Assembly (NCBI GenBank): GCA_036898135.1 | Contig: CM072515.1 | Coordinates: forward strand, 73,881,253-73,945,252 | DNA: 64,000 nucleotides | Reading direction: 5' to 3' | DNA from: Oncomelania hupensis | Taxonomy: Eukaryota > Mollusca > Gastropoda > Littorinimorpha > Pomatiopsidae | Part shown: positions 23,801 to 34,320 of the stretch, piece after piece | Numbering within the stretch: the first letter of the stretch is position 1 | Layout of the letters: every line of letters begins with the position of its first letter | Program-made: the position numbers and the translations under genes | The notes under the pieces: model-generated | What the model saw: only the letters and a program-made list of their open reading frames with translations | Databases searched by the model: none | Told to the model about the DNA's origin: nothing

Positions 23801-24139
23801 ATTCTCCGCTTGCAGCCTTAGAAAGATCACGTAAGAGCCTTTGGCCGTTTCACTAAGTTTTGGTTCGCTTTCAACTTTGGCTTTTAAAGGTTGTTTTTAA
23901 TTTGTCTGTAGTAGTATTAATGTTAACTTTGCCTTTGAGATTGATGAATACTTTTGTAACTTGTGTAATTTTTTTATGTGTTCCCCAGTGAAAAGCAGCG
24001 ACCGGAGCGACTGATGAGTCGTCTGAAGAGCTTCACAGATGACAATGCGCCTCGAGTCGTTGTGGATCGCCAGCCACGGGGACCAGACGGCACCAAGGGG
24101 TTCACCACACCACGCACACCCTGGAAGCCTCCCTCGTGA
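5832..24139 (+). CDS. CSDE1: Cold shock domain-containing protein E1 (UNR), 17 coding exons
   Basis: Cytoplasmic RNA-binding protein that regulates translation and stability of target mRNAs. Exons: 5832-5867, 6371-6523, 8103-8199, 8392-8540, 10019-10176, 11836-12046, 12510-12670, 17332-17509, 18244-18387, 19058-19193, 21030-21151, 21360-21532, 21737-21869, 22119-22227, 23179-23372, 23667-23830, 23989-24139. All junctions are GT/AG and phase-consistent, giving about 822 aa (human about 798). Five classical cold-shock domains show an aromatic-G-F-(I/L) core near residues 66, 228, 391, 556 and 719 (for example [14 protein letters not shown]), followed by FFH motifs ([24 protein letters not shown]). 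Intervening exons encode the degenerate domains typical of UNR. The C-terminus has a SUZ-C-like [12 protein letters not shown] segment. The ATG at 5832 is the first after an in-frame stop; a second ATG follows at 5847. The gene looks intact. Exon 1 is the least certain because that N-terminus is poorly conserved. Confidence 0.95.
6650..7010. repeat. 39-bp minisatellite in CSDE1 intron 2
   Basis: About nine near-identical copies of a 39-base unit (GCTGCTTCTCCCATCCACCC, then TCTACAGTGTGTTGAAAAC). Because 39 is divisible by 3, both strands stay open and give long but spurious open frames ([13 protein letters not shown] units on the + strand). The array sits in an intron of CSDE1. Confidence 0.95.
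7740..7880 (+). repeat. SINE-like 3' end with ATT microsatellite
   Basis: TGGGAAAAGCGCCTTATAAAT is followed by an ATT/AAT-rich run (about 7822-7868). It resembles the GCGCTATATAA-type 3' ends elsewhere in the window. Only the tail is recognisable. Confidence 0.5.
8872..9580 (+). mobile_element. piggyBac-type non-autonomous element in CSDE1 intron 4
   Basis: TTAA flanks both ends (8868-8871 and 9581-9584). Terminal repeats match imperfectly: CCCTTTAACAC at the left and the complement of CCCTCTAACCC at the right. An ATG at 9142 opens an acidic N-terminus ([15 protein letters not shown]), then a stop, then more acidic residues ([14 protein letters not shown]), as at the start of piggyBac transposases. 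The catalytic region is absent. At 709 bp it is an internally deleted copy. Confidence 0.75.
10620..11384 (-). mobile_element. Probable piggyBac-type relic in CSDE1 intron 5
   Basis: On the minus strand an ATG at 11111 opens 52 codons of acidic sequence ([20 protein letters not shown]) ending at 10953, like a piggyBac N-terminus. The right border is TTAA at 11385-11388, with CCCAATGCC reading inward on the minus strand. The left border is less clear; a TTAA near 10617 is the best candidate. It has no catalytic domain. Confidence 0.45.
12290..12377 (+). pseudogene. Decayed duplicate of the CSDE1 exon 5 splice acceptor and exon start
   Basis: This intron segment is a diverged copy of about 9950-10037, which spans the end of intron 4 and the first 19 bases of exon 5. 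Shared text includes GAGGCATTGTGGTTA and TCTCGTTGGTTGCA. At 12357-12358 the acceptor AG has become AA, so it cannot be spliced as the original is. It lies between exons 6 and 7 of the same gene. Confidence 0.8.
12824..15969 (+). mobile_element. P-element-like DNA transposon, complete, in CSDE1 intron 7
   Basis: A 60-base inverted repeat at 12824-12883 is matched at 15910-15969 with only two mismatches. Both outer ends read CAAGGACTACTATATGAAAG inward. The 8-mer CCCTAGAG lies directly outside each end (12816-12823 and 15970-15977), giving the 8-bp target duplication typical of P elements. The 5'-CA terminus also agrees with P elements. The element is 3146 bp and contains one uninterrupted transposase gene. 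It lies in the sense direction inside the CSDE1 intron at 12671-17331. Confidence 0.93.
13223..15742 (+). CDS. THAP-domain P-element-type transposase (THAP9-like), intact
   Basis: 839 aa in a single exon, starting at the ATG that places a THAP zinc finger at the N-terminus ([13 protein letters not shown], later FICEKHW: the C2CH ligands, and an AVPPSIF box that ends the domain). The same frame opens earlier, at 13166, but that adds residues not expected before a THAP domain. The catalytic core shows VDEIKIRP (Asp near residue 319) and the D(2)H motif [14 protein letters not shown] (Asp about 439, His about 442). The C-terminal region carries [13 protein letters not shown]. The length is close to THAP9 and P transposase. 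No stop or frameshift was seen. The enzyme would act in the nucleus, binding and cutting its own terminal repeats. A domesticated host gene is unlikely given the intact ends and target duplication. Confidence 0.93.
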   Translation: MPNKCGIVNCKGNYNDANKCRVFKVPREESERKKWLDVLPLRENFVLDPAKFFICEKHWPSNPPMIKIPGGSNRPAVPPSIFNVPSSCLPTAKPPPRPTNLEDQQLKHFLRKDRITSFSEFAPDKELHKKYDNLIISRSGNKFVCIFMTKEYQECKLTVIVENKPTLCSPLILSAFKNGIHVPLGKILNPNNGFASYSQFFEAVHLSQNYDIPVDDLIKKAVTMLQDQELNDNKKTKKLYFLTHQLQQLTSKHFSMRDYCFAVESFPNCNYELLREYLVLPSKRKLQAIISSVNIDELLDKTFQKLQKDQQKNVFLLVDEIKIRPTVAFSGGILNGIATNDPNSKATSMLCVMIKCLHRGPSIMISVTPVHKLTAAYQFNVVKAAAAKVEKAGGIVLGSITDNHKVNQQFCKLFSQMTDCSSTATHPLDETRVWYLLFDTVHLLKCIRNNWITEKCQRLTLDKQSVGSFLDVKKLYEAEKHSILKTSPLTQAAVYPSKLQLQNVQHVLKVFNDKVVAGLKLQGNHETANFIQTVLDWWNMVNVSAKGQDIRMNDPHRSVQDKQSTNLTKFINQFEAADSGHGSGRKECLTHDTKKALVQTMKGLVSVCNHLVTNAGFDYVLLREIQSDRIEGEFSVYRQSTGANAFMTSSDVLAACKKRLARHAASYLQSLEFQKEENKHTCVGSMNTDDAAFIESSIENVTLTTNEDSSAAYVAGWLERKCEDQIKFDDEEPLVTSEVKDFVEEVSRGSLKVPHECTYELARVGLTFVKNARHRACCRQRLVAILSTMQQFYDIGPQCEILLRHLANVLLSGLHNLEKDHQKNGLLLQTSIKRARLLD
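16450..17260 (-). mobile_element. LINE fragment (RT C-terminal region), CR1/L2-like, broken
   Basis: Read on the minus strand across shifting frames, this gives [20 protein letters not shown] and [20 protein letters not shown], then a 135-aa open piece (16547-16954) with [16 protein letters not shown] and [11 protein letters not shown]. These motifs follow the reverse transcriptase domain in common animal LINEs. Frameshifts and 5' truncation make it dead. It sits in CSDE1 intron 7, just upstream of exon 8. Confidence 0.8.
17900..18180 (-). repeat. Possible LINE 3' UTR remnant
   Basis: The stretch after an A-rich run reads GAATCAGATTCTTTATCGTC. On the minus strand this resembles the 3' ends of LINEs seen elsewhere here. 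There is no coding sequence. Weak call. Confidence 0.3.
19951..20562. mobile_element. pogo/Tigger-type MITE in CSDE1 intron 10
   Basis: The left end CAGTGGAACCTCCGGCATAC is matched by the complement of the right end (CAGTGGAACCTCTGGTATCC). Sub-terminal copies of GTCGTATACCAGAG and CATAC motifs recur inside. TA precedes the left end and TG follows the right, close to the TA target duplication of Tc1/mariner-pogo elements. No transposase is present. Confidence 0.7.
20764..20802. repeat. (ATT)n microsatellite
   Basis: About thirteen uninterrupted ATT triplets in CSDE1 intron 10. Confidence 0.95.
22310..23060 (+). repeat. Interspersed repeat rich in TCAAGGTCA motifs
   Basis: The segment in the CSDE1 intron between exons 14 and 15 contains four exact TCAAGGTCA sites, at 22458, 22621, 22768 and 22902, roughly 135-165 bp apart, plus a near match at about 22995. 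An inverted relative lies at 59730-60440, sharing for example CTATCACAACCAAACTTGGT (22376-22395) in diverged form and the AATATCTCAGAACCTA stretch. Family unknown; no open frame. Confidence 0.7.
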
Positions 24140-24520
24140 AGGCAGCTTTCGCTATGACACTCTCATCTTTTTTGCAGCACAACGATGGCCAATACCTTTC
24201 TTTGGAACTAACAAGTTCATGCCTCTGTGATGACGATCGATGATGTTGAATATGATGATGATGATAAGGACTGATTGTTCAAACTCAAAATGACAAATTT
24301 GTGATATTTCAAACAGCATGACTTCAGATGAAATGAAGAGACTTCTAATAATGATTAAAATAAAAAAAAGGATTTGTAATGGAGAAAAAAAATCAGTTAA
24401 TTAACACCATCCTTCCCCCCTCCCCCACAAAAAGAAACTTATCATTTCTCTGTGAAAGCTTAAGTTTTACGAAGATTTTAATCTTGTCAAGTATTTGACA
24501 ATAAAAATATGAACTAGCTT
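24140..24520 (+). other. CSDE1: CSDE1 3' UTR, proximal part
   Basis: Sequence following the TGA at 24137. The first AATAAA signals are near 24358 and at 24500-24505, so a short UTR could end near 24520. The longer AT-rich region beyond may be an extended UTR. No transcript data are available to choose. Confidence 0.4.
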
Positions 24521-27500
24521 TTCTCATAAAAATTGCAAGCGTGGGCAAAGTAGAAGAATAATAATAATAAAAAAAAAAGACGAGGAAAAAACTACCACGT
24601 ACTGTCACAACATTTGTTTTCACAGTCGTGTTTTCTTTTTTGTTGTCTGTCATTCTTCAAGATTATATAGAAGAAAAGCCTTGTGCGACAAATGTTTCCG
24701 CAGGCAAGAAATATAATGGTTGACATTGTGTCAAATTGGATTCACCAAATCTTAAGAAAAGTGGAATATACTAAATACTTTGAATATAAATACCACTAGA
24801 TTGTAAGGTCTGCTCACAGAGACGATACTTCTTTTAGTTAACAACATTTTAATATGCTTACAAATACTTTCTTCCATTGATAACTGTAAACTTCTTTTGT
24901 TTTCTTGTACCTTACTGCCAGTGAACAAACAAGTAAAAAAGAAAAAGACTACTTTAGTGGATATGCAGGCATAATACAACAGTGGCTGTACAGTTAGTCT
25001 TCCACTGCAGCCGCATCTTGTAGCTGTTCGCTGTGGTTTGAGGCCATTACAGAGTTTTATCTTCTTTTTGTCGACTGTTGAGAAATGGAAACTTGTTTTC
25101 CTCTGTCACATTAGGCAACATATTGCTTGACTGGCCAAAGTACAGTGTGACACTGGCCAAAGTTTGATGTGACACTGGCCAAATGACAATGTGACGGGAG
25201 CAAAATGACAACGTGACCGGCAAAATGTACTCTGACGAAACAACTGGGCAGGATCTGTTGTATTACGGCTGCATGTGTCCATGATTTAAAGTGTGTCGAC
25301 TGAGGTTAAGCAGTGAACAGTATAAAAGATCAGTGGAAGAAAAGGGGAGGGGGGGAATACTAGTAGGCCTTGCTTGTCCCTAGCGGACATGGTCCATGTG
25401 CCTTTTCATGAATGTCTTGTAAGAGAAGCAGAGCATATGCAACAGGTGGTTTTTTTGGTGATTTTGTGTGTCTGCCTGCTTTTGTCGCTGTTACAACAAC
25501 GAAACCACCTCCTGTTGGACTGTTTTGAGATGAATACGTGTGAAATACCAAAGTTGACGCTGGGCCTATCCGAACTAAACGCTGCCAACTTTGAAGCGGA
25601 GGAACGTGCCAGGACATCTTGGTAGGCTTGCGTTATCATTGCCCCAGTGTGTTTGCTCAGGTTTAATTGAAAATTGAATATCTGGAGGGCGTATAATCTG
25701 CAGGATGAGAGTTGACATGATCACAGCTGCCTGCAGCAGCAGCAGCAAGATGTAAAAATAAATGACATTTTTATGATTTGTTTGCTCTGCGAAACACAAG
25801 TTTTTGTTTATAATTTTTTTTTTTATAGTAAATTGGAAGTTGCTTCAGAGTACTCCTGACACTTCAGCTTCATAGGGCAACCAAGAAAGCTTTTTCAGTT
25901 GCTGCATAATGCTTTTTGGGCTGAATAAGAATATGTTTATGATATACAATAATAATGATGAAAGAACTGGTTTACTCTTACTGCTAGCTGGATGTATTTG
26001 ATCAAAGTAAGAATTAGGTGTGCTTTGATTGCTTTAGGTAGTTTTTTTTTTAATTTTTTTAAATTTAGCGTTATATGTGAGAGTGTGCAATTAATTTGGT
26101 AATGTGTAGTAGGAGACTAAAAAGGTCTATGTCCAGGCTGCTCACCATATTTCAGAGGACTATGACGCCTCTGTTTCGGGGTTTGTAAACAGTAACTGAA
26201 GCGTAGCATATACTGTTAGCTCATGAATGGCGTGCTTGGTAGCGATAATACTCAACTTGAATCTTCCACCTAGTGAGTGATGTGAGGGGTTGTGACAGAA
26301 GCAGTTGGACTGGATATTGACTTAAAATTTCAGGTAATTTGGGTTGCCTTGATTTTTTTGTTTGAGACGTTGGCCTTCATTTGTTGATCAAACCTTTTTG
26401 TTTCTTTTGCATGCTTGCATTGTTTTGTTTTTGTGACAATTTGCATGTTGAATGAGTGGAACACTTAACAATAATTTCAAGATTTTCTTTATTTGTTTTA
26501 CTTTCACACATTTTTTATTTGTATTTCTTTTTTTCAAAAATTAAAAGACCACATGGATTTATCACTAATGTTAATTTACTGGATAAACTTCAACAGTTGC
26601 AGCTATCGATAGTAGCATCAGTTCAAATTTGGAGCTATTCGTTGTCTTTGTGTGCTGTTTTTGTTGTTGTTGTTGAAAGGAATAGTTTCTATTTAGTTTA
26701 GCTGTATGCCAAAAAAAAGCTTATAATATTATTTGCTACATTGGCATGTGTTTTGGTGTCAGTATGAATTTTCGTATTTGATTAACACGTCTTTCTCTGA
26801 ACAGTTGTGCAAAACTTGAAGCGTGATTGTTTCAACAACAACAAAAAACAAAAAATGTAGTAAGAAGAAAACGATGTATGTTTAATTGTTCTGGTCAGGA
26901 ATATGTGTGAAAATTGTGTAGAGTGAACGCCACATTGTGAGGGGCGATTGTGATAACTTAACAGATAATCAATATTTTGTGGTTTAAGATTTGTCACGTA
27001 TAGTGTAGCATGATCATTTTATTCAATATTATATGCATTTCATGCTCTGGCAGTTCATCAAGCGATGTTCGTGGCCTTGTAGAAGGTACTGAAACTATGA
27101 AAATACTTTCAGGGTCATGAACTAACAATGACGATGAATTCTGAGATATACCTTCATCACTAATAATATGTGCTGCAATTTTCTCTGTACACTTTTTGTT
27201 CTTTTCGGACTGGTAGTGCCTTTCTTTATTCTCTCCCTTTAATTTACATAGGGTTGTTCAACCTCTCTGAACGTTGTAGTGTATGAATCAGGTACTGTAG
27301 TTATGTGGATATTATTTAGTAGCTAATGTAGTTTTGTGGACATCATTACATTTTGTTCCGTCACGTACTTCTCCAAACAGGACAAAAATCTCATGTATTG
27401 AAGCGGAGTGTAGTGTATGATGTTGCTCATGTTTCCTAGCCAAATATTACCTTTGCAGTATGTCGTTTCTCTGGAGTTCTTTTCAACACATTTTTCTTAG

Positions 27501-30140
27501 AACAAGCAAGTCCCTCTTCAACCTCTCTCCCAATTTGTAATGGCTACATTTCCAATTGTATCTTTGTCCAGGCTTTTTGTGATTGGATGTTTGGTACACT
27601 GCAGCATTGGTTATTGACTTGTTTTGTTGTGCAGTGCTCGGTGTGCGTGGGTGTTTGTATTTTTGTGTCCTGCATTTTCCTCCTTTTATGGTTTGTGTGT
27701 ATTGGGTTCGTTACTGTTTTTGTATGGTTAACTTTTCATCTTCAGCATGTAGCAGTTTCATATTAGTACAAGCTGAACAATTTGACTGGTAGGGTAATTA
27801 CTTTGTGTTTTGTAAATATGTGTATTATTATGTGGATTTAATTGTACTATGGAAATGAATGAATTTCTCTATTGTATCTCGATTCCATGTCAGTCACCGC
27901 CAAGGTCATGAGAGCAAACTGAACTGAATAACTTCATACATATCTGATTATATTTGGTCGTGCGGTGAATTATTGTTTGTATAGTAAATACAGAGTTATA
28001 AATGAATAGAAGTGCTAGCGAGGTTATAAGATAAAGAGGTGATAGTCCTATTTAAAGTCATAATATGAAGACGGTGATTGCCGTGCACCGCATATTATAG
28101 CAAGTACCATCAAAGTTAATTGTTTTGAACGTTGATGCATTGAAATTATTGAATTGGTCGTTGAAGAATAAATCTGTAGGCAAGATTTTACACCAGTGGG
28201 AGACTTTACTTTTAACGCTTGTAAATTGTACATGAAGATTTAGCCAAGAACTTGATAGATAGAACGTACCTCTTACGCTGGTTGATGGACTAAAATATTG
28301 CCGAGCCATTTTGAATGTATAATAGCTGATGAATATCTAGTTGAATGAATATCTAATGGTCACATTGAGGGATTACTATCTGATGGTCACTGCCCACTTT
28401 CATTCCATAAGGTTGCTTCATCTGGATTGTGCATGCCTTGAACAATGTTGTGACTGCTTTCTCGTCCCACACCCCACGTTTGTACCCCTACATGTTTTTC
28501 TCTCTATAAACTACGGCAAAAGGGCCTGTAAATTAACAAGGCCCTGGCGAGATTATCACAGTCATTTGAGCATTAATCATTTTTGTCAAAAGAAAGTCAC
28601 GTTCATTTTCAGTCTAGCCTTTTTGGTTTCCTCTTTTGATATTTAAACAAAAAAAACAAACTTTTCTTTTAAACGATTTTGTAATTTGTGTTTTGATGGG
28701 TATTGCTTATTTTAAAGCATTTGTGTTTTGTGTGGCAAATAAGAACAACTGTGTTTTTGGTTTCCTAGCACATGTGGTATTGGTGTGAATGTTGTGGGAT
28801 TATGGTTAGGTGTTTAGACCTTCTTCAGCGACCCTCTCTCTAAAGACACCCTTGTTTTTGTATTCTGATATATCTGTGCATGCGAACGATCACTTTGTAA
28901 TGTTTGTTCTATTTGTCAATAGCGATTTCATCTTGTCCACTTCGTACAGTTTTGATCTTTGTTAATTTACGCTTGATGCAAACCGCATCATAGATTTAAA
29001 GGAACGCTTGGGATGACGATCGCGTTGAATACTTAACCTGAGGTGTTCATAGTTATGATTAATCATTGTTTTTGTGTTGTGTGTATTGTGGAATGTTTTG
29101 AGGAGATGAGGAGGAAGATATAATTTATTTCAAGCTTGTTAACTGACACGTCTTGGTGATCTTTTTTTTTTTTTTGTTAGTGCGTGTCTGCATTCTGTTT
29201 ATAAAGACTGCATGAAAGAATGCGTTTCTTTTTGCCACCGTGTGTGCAAAGTAAAAAAAAAAAAAGTTACACTATTTTATACATGACATGATTTGATTGT
29301 ACGATATTGCTGAAAAAATGAATCTTGGAATCCTGTTTCTGAGATTCCACTAGCAAGACCATAAGTGTGGGGTGTTTTTTTGTTGTTTTTTTTTTACACC
29401 TGCACAAAAGATGTATTTTTCCAAAATACAGTCTTTGGTGTCGGCATGCAAAATTCATGGACCTAGACGGGGTCGCCTCTGCGAAAAAAAGCTCAGCTAC
29501 TGATAATCTACCCTGGTCTGATAGAGGCAGAGCTAACCTAGAATCTTTGTTACAGGTTCTGTGTAACACTAGCCCAGCCCCACAGACTGTTGTAGTTGTG
29601 ATGTTGTCGCTTGTTTCTTTCAGTAAAGCAGCTAACCATGTGTCTGCGGTACAACACATTGCGATACTTAAAAGAAGAAAATGCTTTGTGCTAAATTGCA
29701 TCTTTATTTTATTATTATTTTTTTGTGTGTATGGTAAAGCGACCAGGCTTTGGCGCCATGGTTATGCAGATGACCTTGATGTTGGACAGCTCCGTGGCGG
29801 CACTGGTGACCATGGTTACAGTGGTTGCTAAGGTTTCTGGTGGAAAGACAGAGATACTTAAAACACTGAAACAGCAACAAGATAATGGCATTTGTACTGG
29901 TAATGAGATGTATTACAGGCTTTGGTTCCAACAGCCACACAGAAATTACAATTTGGAAGGTTAACCGATGCCACATGTTGTCTCAAAAACATTAAAGACA
30001 GTTGTGGTCTATTGCTGGTGTTTGATGTTATTTCCTCAGTGAAAGGTGTTGGGTGACGGTTTGACTTCTGTATCTGTCTTCCAGTTTTCTTGGATAATGA
30101 AAGTTAAGTACGATGGAAAGAAATAATTATATGAAAATAG
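24521..30140. other. AT-rich region without recognised gene
   Basis: No open frame resembles a known family and none shows coding-like splice structure. It contains a degenerate tandem repeat of about 22 bases at 25130-25240 (CACTGGCCAAAGTACAGTGT units) and several AATAAA and T-rich runs. It may be a long CSDE1 3' UTR or intergenic DNA. Confidence 0.4.
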
Positions 30141-30149
30141 ACACCGCAC

Positions 30150-30530
30150 AAACGTGCACAACACTTTCACACAAAATATGCACATGCCACCGTTGCTGAA
30201 AAATGTACACCATCACACAAAAATGTGCACACCACTTTCGCACAAAAATAATCGCTTTTATTCAAAAAATGCACATGCCACTATCGCATAGAAATGAGTA
30301 CACCACTCCCACAGAAATGCACTCAACACTATTGCATAAAAATGAGTACACCACTCGCACATAAATGCACACAACACTGTTGCATAAAAACGAGTACACC
30401 ACTCGCACATAAATGCACACAACATTGTTGCATAAAATGAGTACACCACTCGCACATAAAGCACACAAAGCTGTTGCATAAAAATGAGTACACCACTCGC
30501 ACATAAATGCACACAACACTGTTTTACAAA
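30150..30530. repeat. 48-bp tandem repeat
   Basis: About five good copies of a 48-base unit (GCATAAAAATGAGTACACCA, then CTCGCACATAAATGCACACAACACTGTT) from about 30285, preceded by degraded copies. Minus-strand open frames across it (CCVHLCASGVLIF units) are by-products, since 48 is divisible by 3. Confidence 0.9.
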
Positions 30531-31066
30531 ATCACAAACGCAATATGCAAGAACTAAACCTTCAACTTTTTAATTTTCCAAGGTGAAAGCTTTCAAGCAC
30601 AACATCCAATGTGCGCATAATCAATGGAAATAAATAAGCAAACATAATGATTCACAGGTTTAAATTAAAACCAGAACCAATCACAGACTTTTTTAACCCT
30701 ATCAACCACAAACCCAGATCATTGATGACTGCTGTCAAAATATTTTCATGGTCAGGTTCCTTTTGTACATCATAATTACACAAACCTGCACAAGCTTTGA
30801 TGGAATATGCTACAACCCTTGGCATGTAGGACTTGGGGTCAGAATTATACCTGTCCCAACTATCGGCTGTTCAAATTGAGCACCACCAAAAGCAGAAGAC
30901 GAATGGTCAGCCGAGGAGAACAAATGTCGTGTCGCCTTGTCCTGCATAACCCAATGGCCACACCAAAGGATTCTGCACAGCAGTAGCCACCCAAGGCTAG
31001 TCTAACCAAAAAATGTAAAGTAGACAACCTCTCTCCCAAGCTTGAACCAGTCGCCTCCCTTTCCGC

Positions 31067-31069
<3 letters not shown>

Positions 31070-31163
<94 letters not shown>

Positions 31164-31166
31164 TCT
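31070..31166. repeat. (TA)n microsatellite, left arm
   Basis: About 95 bases of almost pure TA. A matching TA array lies at 31601-31687, on the far side of a 0.4-kb element. Confidence 0.95.
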
Positions 31167-31596
31167 TATACGCACCGGAATGTGTCAACATTTTACTTTG
31201 TGACGGAAAGAGCGCTATTTAAGGGGAAGGGTTCGGGTAAGGGTTAGTTGCAGTTCTATCACTAGCCCTTGCCCTAACTCTTTCCGTCCCAAAAACCCAT
31301 CTGCCTTCTTGGATTCTTAAATTGTATGAAACCAAGTGAGGACGCTATCCGGCGTCAATAAACGGTTCGAAAATATTCCCAAACGGTTGGCAAAAGTCTC
31401 CTGACCTAGATACAACTAAGCGTGAACTAATTCGTCGCCTAGAGGGGACGAAAGTTCCTTTTTTCTCAAGTTTCTTTAAGTACTTCGCGGCCTCCCGTAA
31501 TGCGGCAACTTGCGATGTTGACACTTTCCGGGAGGCCGTATCACAACTGCCGTTGTACTAACGGTTGTGCAGGTTGACACATTCCGGTAAATATGA

Positions 31597-31600
<4 letters not shown>
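31167..31600. mobile_element. MITE-like element between two TA arrays
   Basis: ACCGGAATGTGTCAAC at 31174-31189 is exactly complemented at 31573-31588. Just inside the left end is a hairpin of AAGGGTTAG and CTAGCCCTTGCCC blocks (about 31220-31285), closely related to the core of the foldback MITE at 159-444. No coding sequence. It appears inserted into, or born with, a TA microsatellite. Confidence 0.65.

Positions 31601-31687
<87 letters not shown>
31601..31687. repeat. (TA)n microsatellite, right arm
   Basis: Pure TA dinucleotides for about 87 bases. Confidence 0.95.
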
Positions 31688-31689
<2 letters not shown>

Positions 31690-32044
31690 CAAAATGAGCA
31701 TGCCTTTTGAACACATAACATTATGTGACATAGCAAGAGGAGGAGGAACAGCGAAGCTTAACGTCCTATTGCATCAGCGTTAAGGACGATCACCACGTCG
31801 CCACCCTGACAATAATGATCATCATCATATCAAAGATGAGATCCTACGGATCTCTAGCAAGAGTTAGCATCAAGAGCTGAATAAACTGTAAAACTTTGTT
31901 TATTTAAAGGAGAATGAAAAATTAAACTTTTGGGTGTGTGTTTACACATGTGCGTGTGTGTGTGTGTGTATAAGTGTGCATGTGTTTGTATTTATGCGTG
32001 TTTTACACATTTTATTTCTGATTTATTAAAATATAATTAATTAT

Positions 32045-32850
32045 AGTTTACACAGTGCATGAAGTTCATTGTAGTGTACACAGTGCATGAAGTTCATAAT
32101 AGTTTACACAATGCGTGAAGTTCATTATAGTTTACACAGTGCATGAAGTTCATAATAGTTTACACAATGCGTGAAGTTCATTATAGTTTACACAATGCGT
32201 GAAGTTCATTATAGTTTACACAATGCGTGAAGTTCATTATAGTTTACACAGTGCGTGAAGTTCATAATAGTTTACACAGTGCATGAAGTTCATTATAGTT
32301 TACACAGTGCATGAAGTTCATTATAGTTTACACAGTGCATGAAGTTCATTATAGTTTACACAGTGCATGAAGTTCATTATAGTTTACACAATGCGTGAAG
32401 TTCATTATAGTTTACACAGTGCATGAAGTTCATTATAGTTTACACAGTGCATGAAGTTCATTATAGTTTACACAGTGCATGAAGTTCATTATAGTTTACA
32501 CAATGCGTGAAGTTCATTATAGTTTACACAGTGCATGAAGTTCATTATAGTTTACACAGTGCATGAAGTTCATTATAGTTTACACAGTGCATGAAGTTCA
32601 TTATAGTTTACACAGTGCATGAAGTTCATTATAGTTTACACAGTGCATGAAGTTCATTATAGTTTACACAGTGCATGAAGTTCATTATAGTTTACACAAT
32701 GCGTGAAGTTCATAATAGTTTACACAGTGCATGAAGTTCATTATAGTTTACACAGTGCATGAAGTTCATAATAGTTTACACAATGCGTGAAGTTCATAAT
32801 AGTTTACACAGAGCATGAAGTTCATAATAGTTTACACAGTGCGTGAGAAT
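32045..32850. repeat. 28-bp satellite array, about 29 copies
   Basis: The unit is TATAGTTTACACAGTGCATG followed by AAGTTCAT. Two variants alternate irregularly: CAGTGCATG and CAATGCGTG. Units abut with no spacers, so it is not a CRISPR-type array. The right edge decays near 32850. Confidence 0.95.
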
Positions 32851-32984
32851 GAATCAATGTGTGTATAGTATTGCGCTTTATACAATAAATTATTATAATT
32901 ACAAAGGTATTGCACTTTAAACAATAAATTATTATCATTGCCAACAGTCAAAAACATCTGAAATGGGCACACTCAAAACAACAA

Positions 32985-33095
32985 CATAAAACCAGTCAAA
33001 TGTGGGCTTTTACAAAAACCAGTCAAAATCTGGGCTTTTACTAAAACCAGTCAAAATCTGGGCTTCTACAAATACCAGTCAAAATGTGGACTCTT
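32985..33095. repeat. Short tandem repeat of about 32 bp
   Basis: Three to four copies of AAAACCAGTCAAAATCTGGG plus CTTTTAC. Confidence 0.8.
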
Positions 33096-33404
33096 ATTAA
33101 AATGGGATAAATTATAAAGCTAGTTTGAACACCATCAAAACAATAATGATACTGATAATAAATAACACTAAAAATGTATTGACCGATTCTTACTTTATAC
33201 CTCTTTTCTAGCTGCAGAAATGCTGGCAGTGCGACCAACAATTAAAGATAAAAACATCATTGCCTAACTGACTAGATCATCCACATGAGCAATAACGACA
33301 TTAGCAATTAAAACCTAGCGATCTCGATGTTTTATGAAATTCAATTCTTTGGTAGGGGACAAAACTTAATCATAGTAAAATGATTGGCTCCAGATATCTT
33401 GGAT

Positions 33405-34320
33405 CAGGAGTCTCAAACTCGCAGCCCCCAGGCTCTTTGAGGCCAACAAGCCATTTGAAGCCCGCGGCATGATATTTTGCAGCCTGCTACCTGACAGCAA
33501 AGTTTAATGTTAATGTATCCCGCAAATTTTCACCATTCTCATATCCATAATGTGACCTTCTGCAACAGTTTCAGTTGAATCCCACTTATTAGTCTAATTC
33601 TAATTTGTATTATGTTTGTATAGGTCTGGATGTTGATTATAATGGTAAAAATCATTTTAAAATCGGACTTAAAGTTTTTATGTTATAGCATTTTACGAAA
33701 CAAGCATGGCCAAAGTACGGTTTTGAGAAAACACGCTTAGAACGTTGCATCAAAAGTTTTAAAAGTCCGTTTGTGGATAATGCACAACCATAATGGTGTC
33801 AATCATAGCACTCTGACACAGTATCAAAGAATTTCTATTAAAATTGCCGCTAGCGTGTACCAGTGACGAGTGAGAGAAATTGCGAGCCTGTCAACTTGGT
33901 CACTTTAAAAATAGGGATAGTTAAAAAGACCTTTTCTACGATTAAAAAAATCTAAATTCATTTTCCATACAATAGCATCTTCCTTCGCATAAATAATTAA
34001 TAAATATTGCCTGCCCTTGCCTTCTGTTTGAACACGTTTTAGTTTTAAAATCACTATGGGTATTGCCATATTGTTATTATTATTTTATGCTTTTTCATTT
34101 TGGTTTACCAGAAGCTCATTATTTTCACAGCAATTATTAGCTGAACATTTTTACTTTGGATCATCGGAAAATGTATTTTCTTACTAAGAATATAATGTCT
34201 TTAACATTTTGGAATACTTCAGGCGGCCCAGTTTTACCCAGACTCTACCTCCTGTGGCTCCCCCACCCCCCTCACCCACTTTTCTCCCGCCCACTAGATA
34301 ATTTGAGTTTGAGACCCCTG
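33405..34320. mobile_element. hAT-type non-autonomous DNA transposon
   Basis: The left end CAGGAGTCTCAAACTC is mirrored by the right end (complement CAGGGGTCTCAAACTC), a typical hAT terminus. Flanks TCTTGGAT (33397-33404) and CCTTAGAT (34321-34328) agree at 6 of 8 bases, as an old 8-bp target duplication would. No transposase frame was recognised in the 916 bp. Confidence 0.75.

Noticed and set aside
25374..25639. Small open frames near the CSDE1 3' region
   Set aside because: No similarity to any family I know, and mutually overlapping on both strands.
29267..29831. Overlapping 144-154 aa open frames on both strands
   Set aside because: No recognisable domain, no codon or splice support, and both strands equally open; left unannotated.
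30258..30519. Minus-strand frames with repeated CCVHLCASGVLIF
   Set aside because: Translation of a 48-bp tandem repeat; three overlapping frames are equally open.
30997..31191. Frames rich in YIYI and the similar one at 31565-31783
   Set aside because: Translation of TA microsatellites.
32045..32850. Regular repeats suggestive of a CRISPR array
   Set aside because: Units are directly adjacent with no unique spacers, and the genome is eukaryotic.
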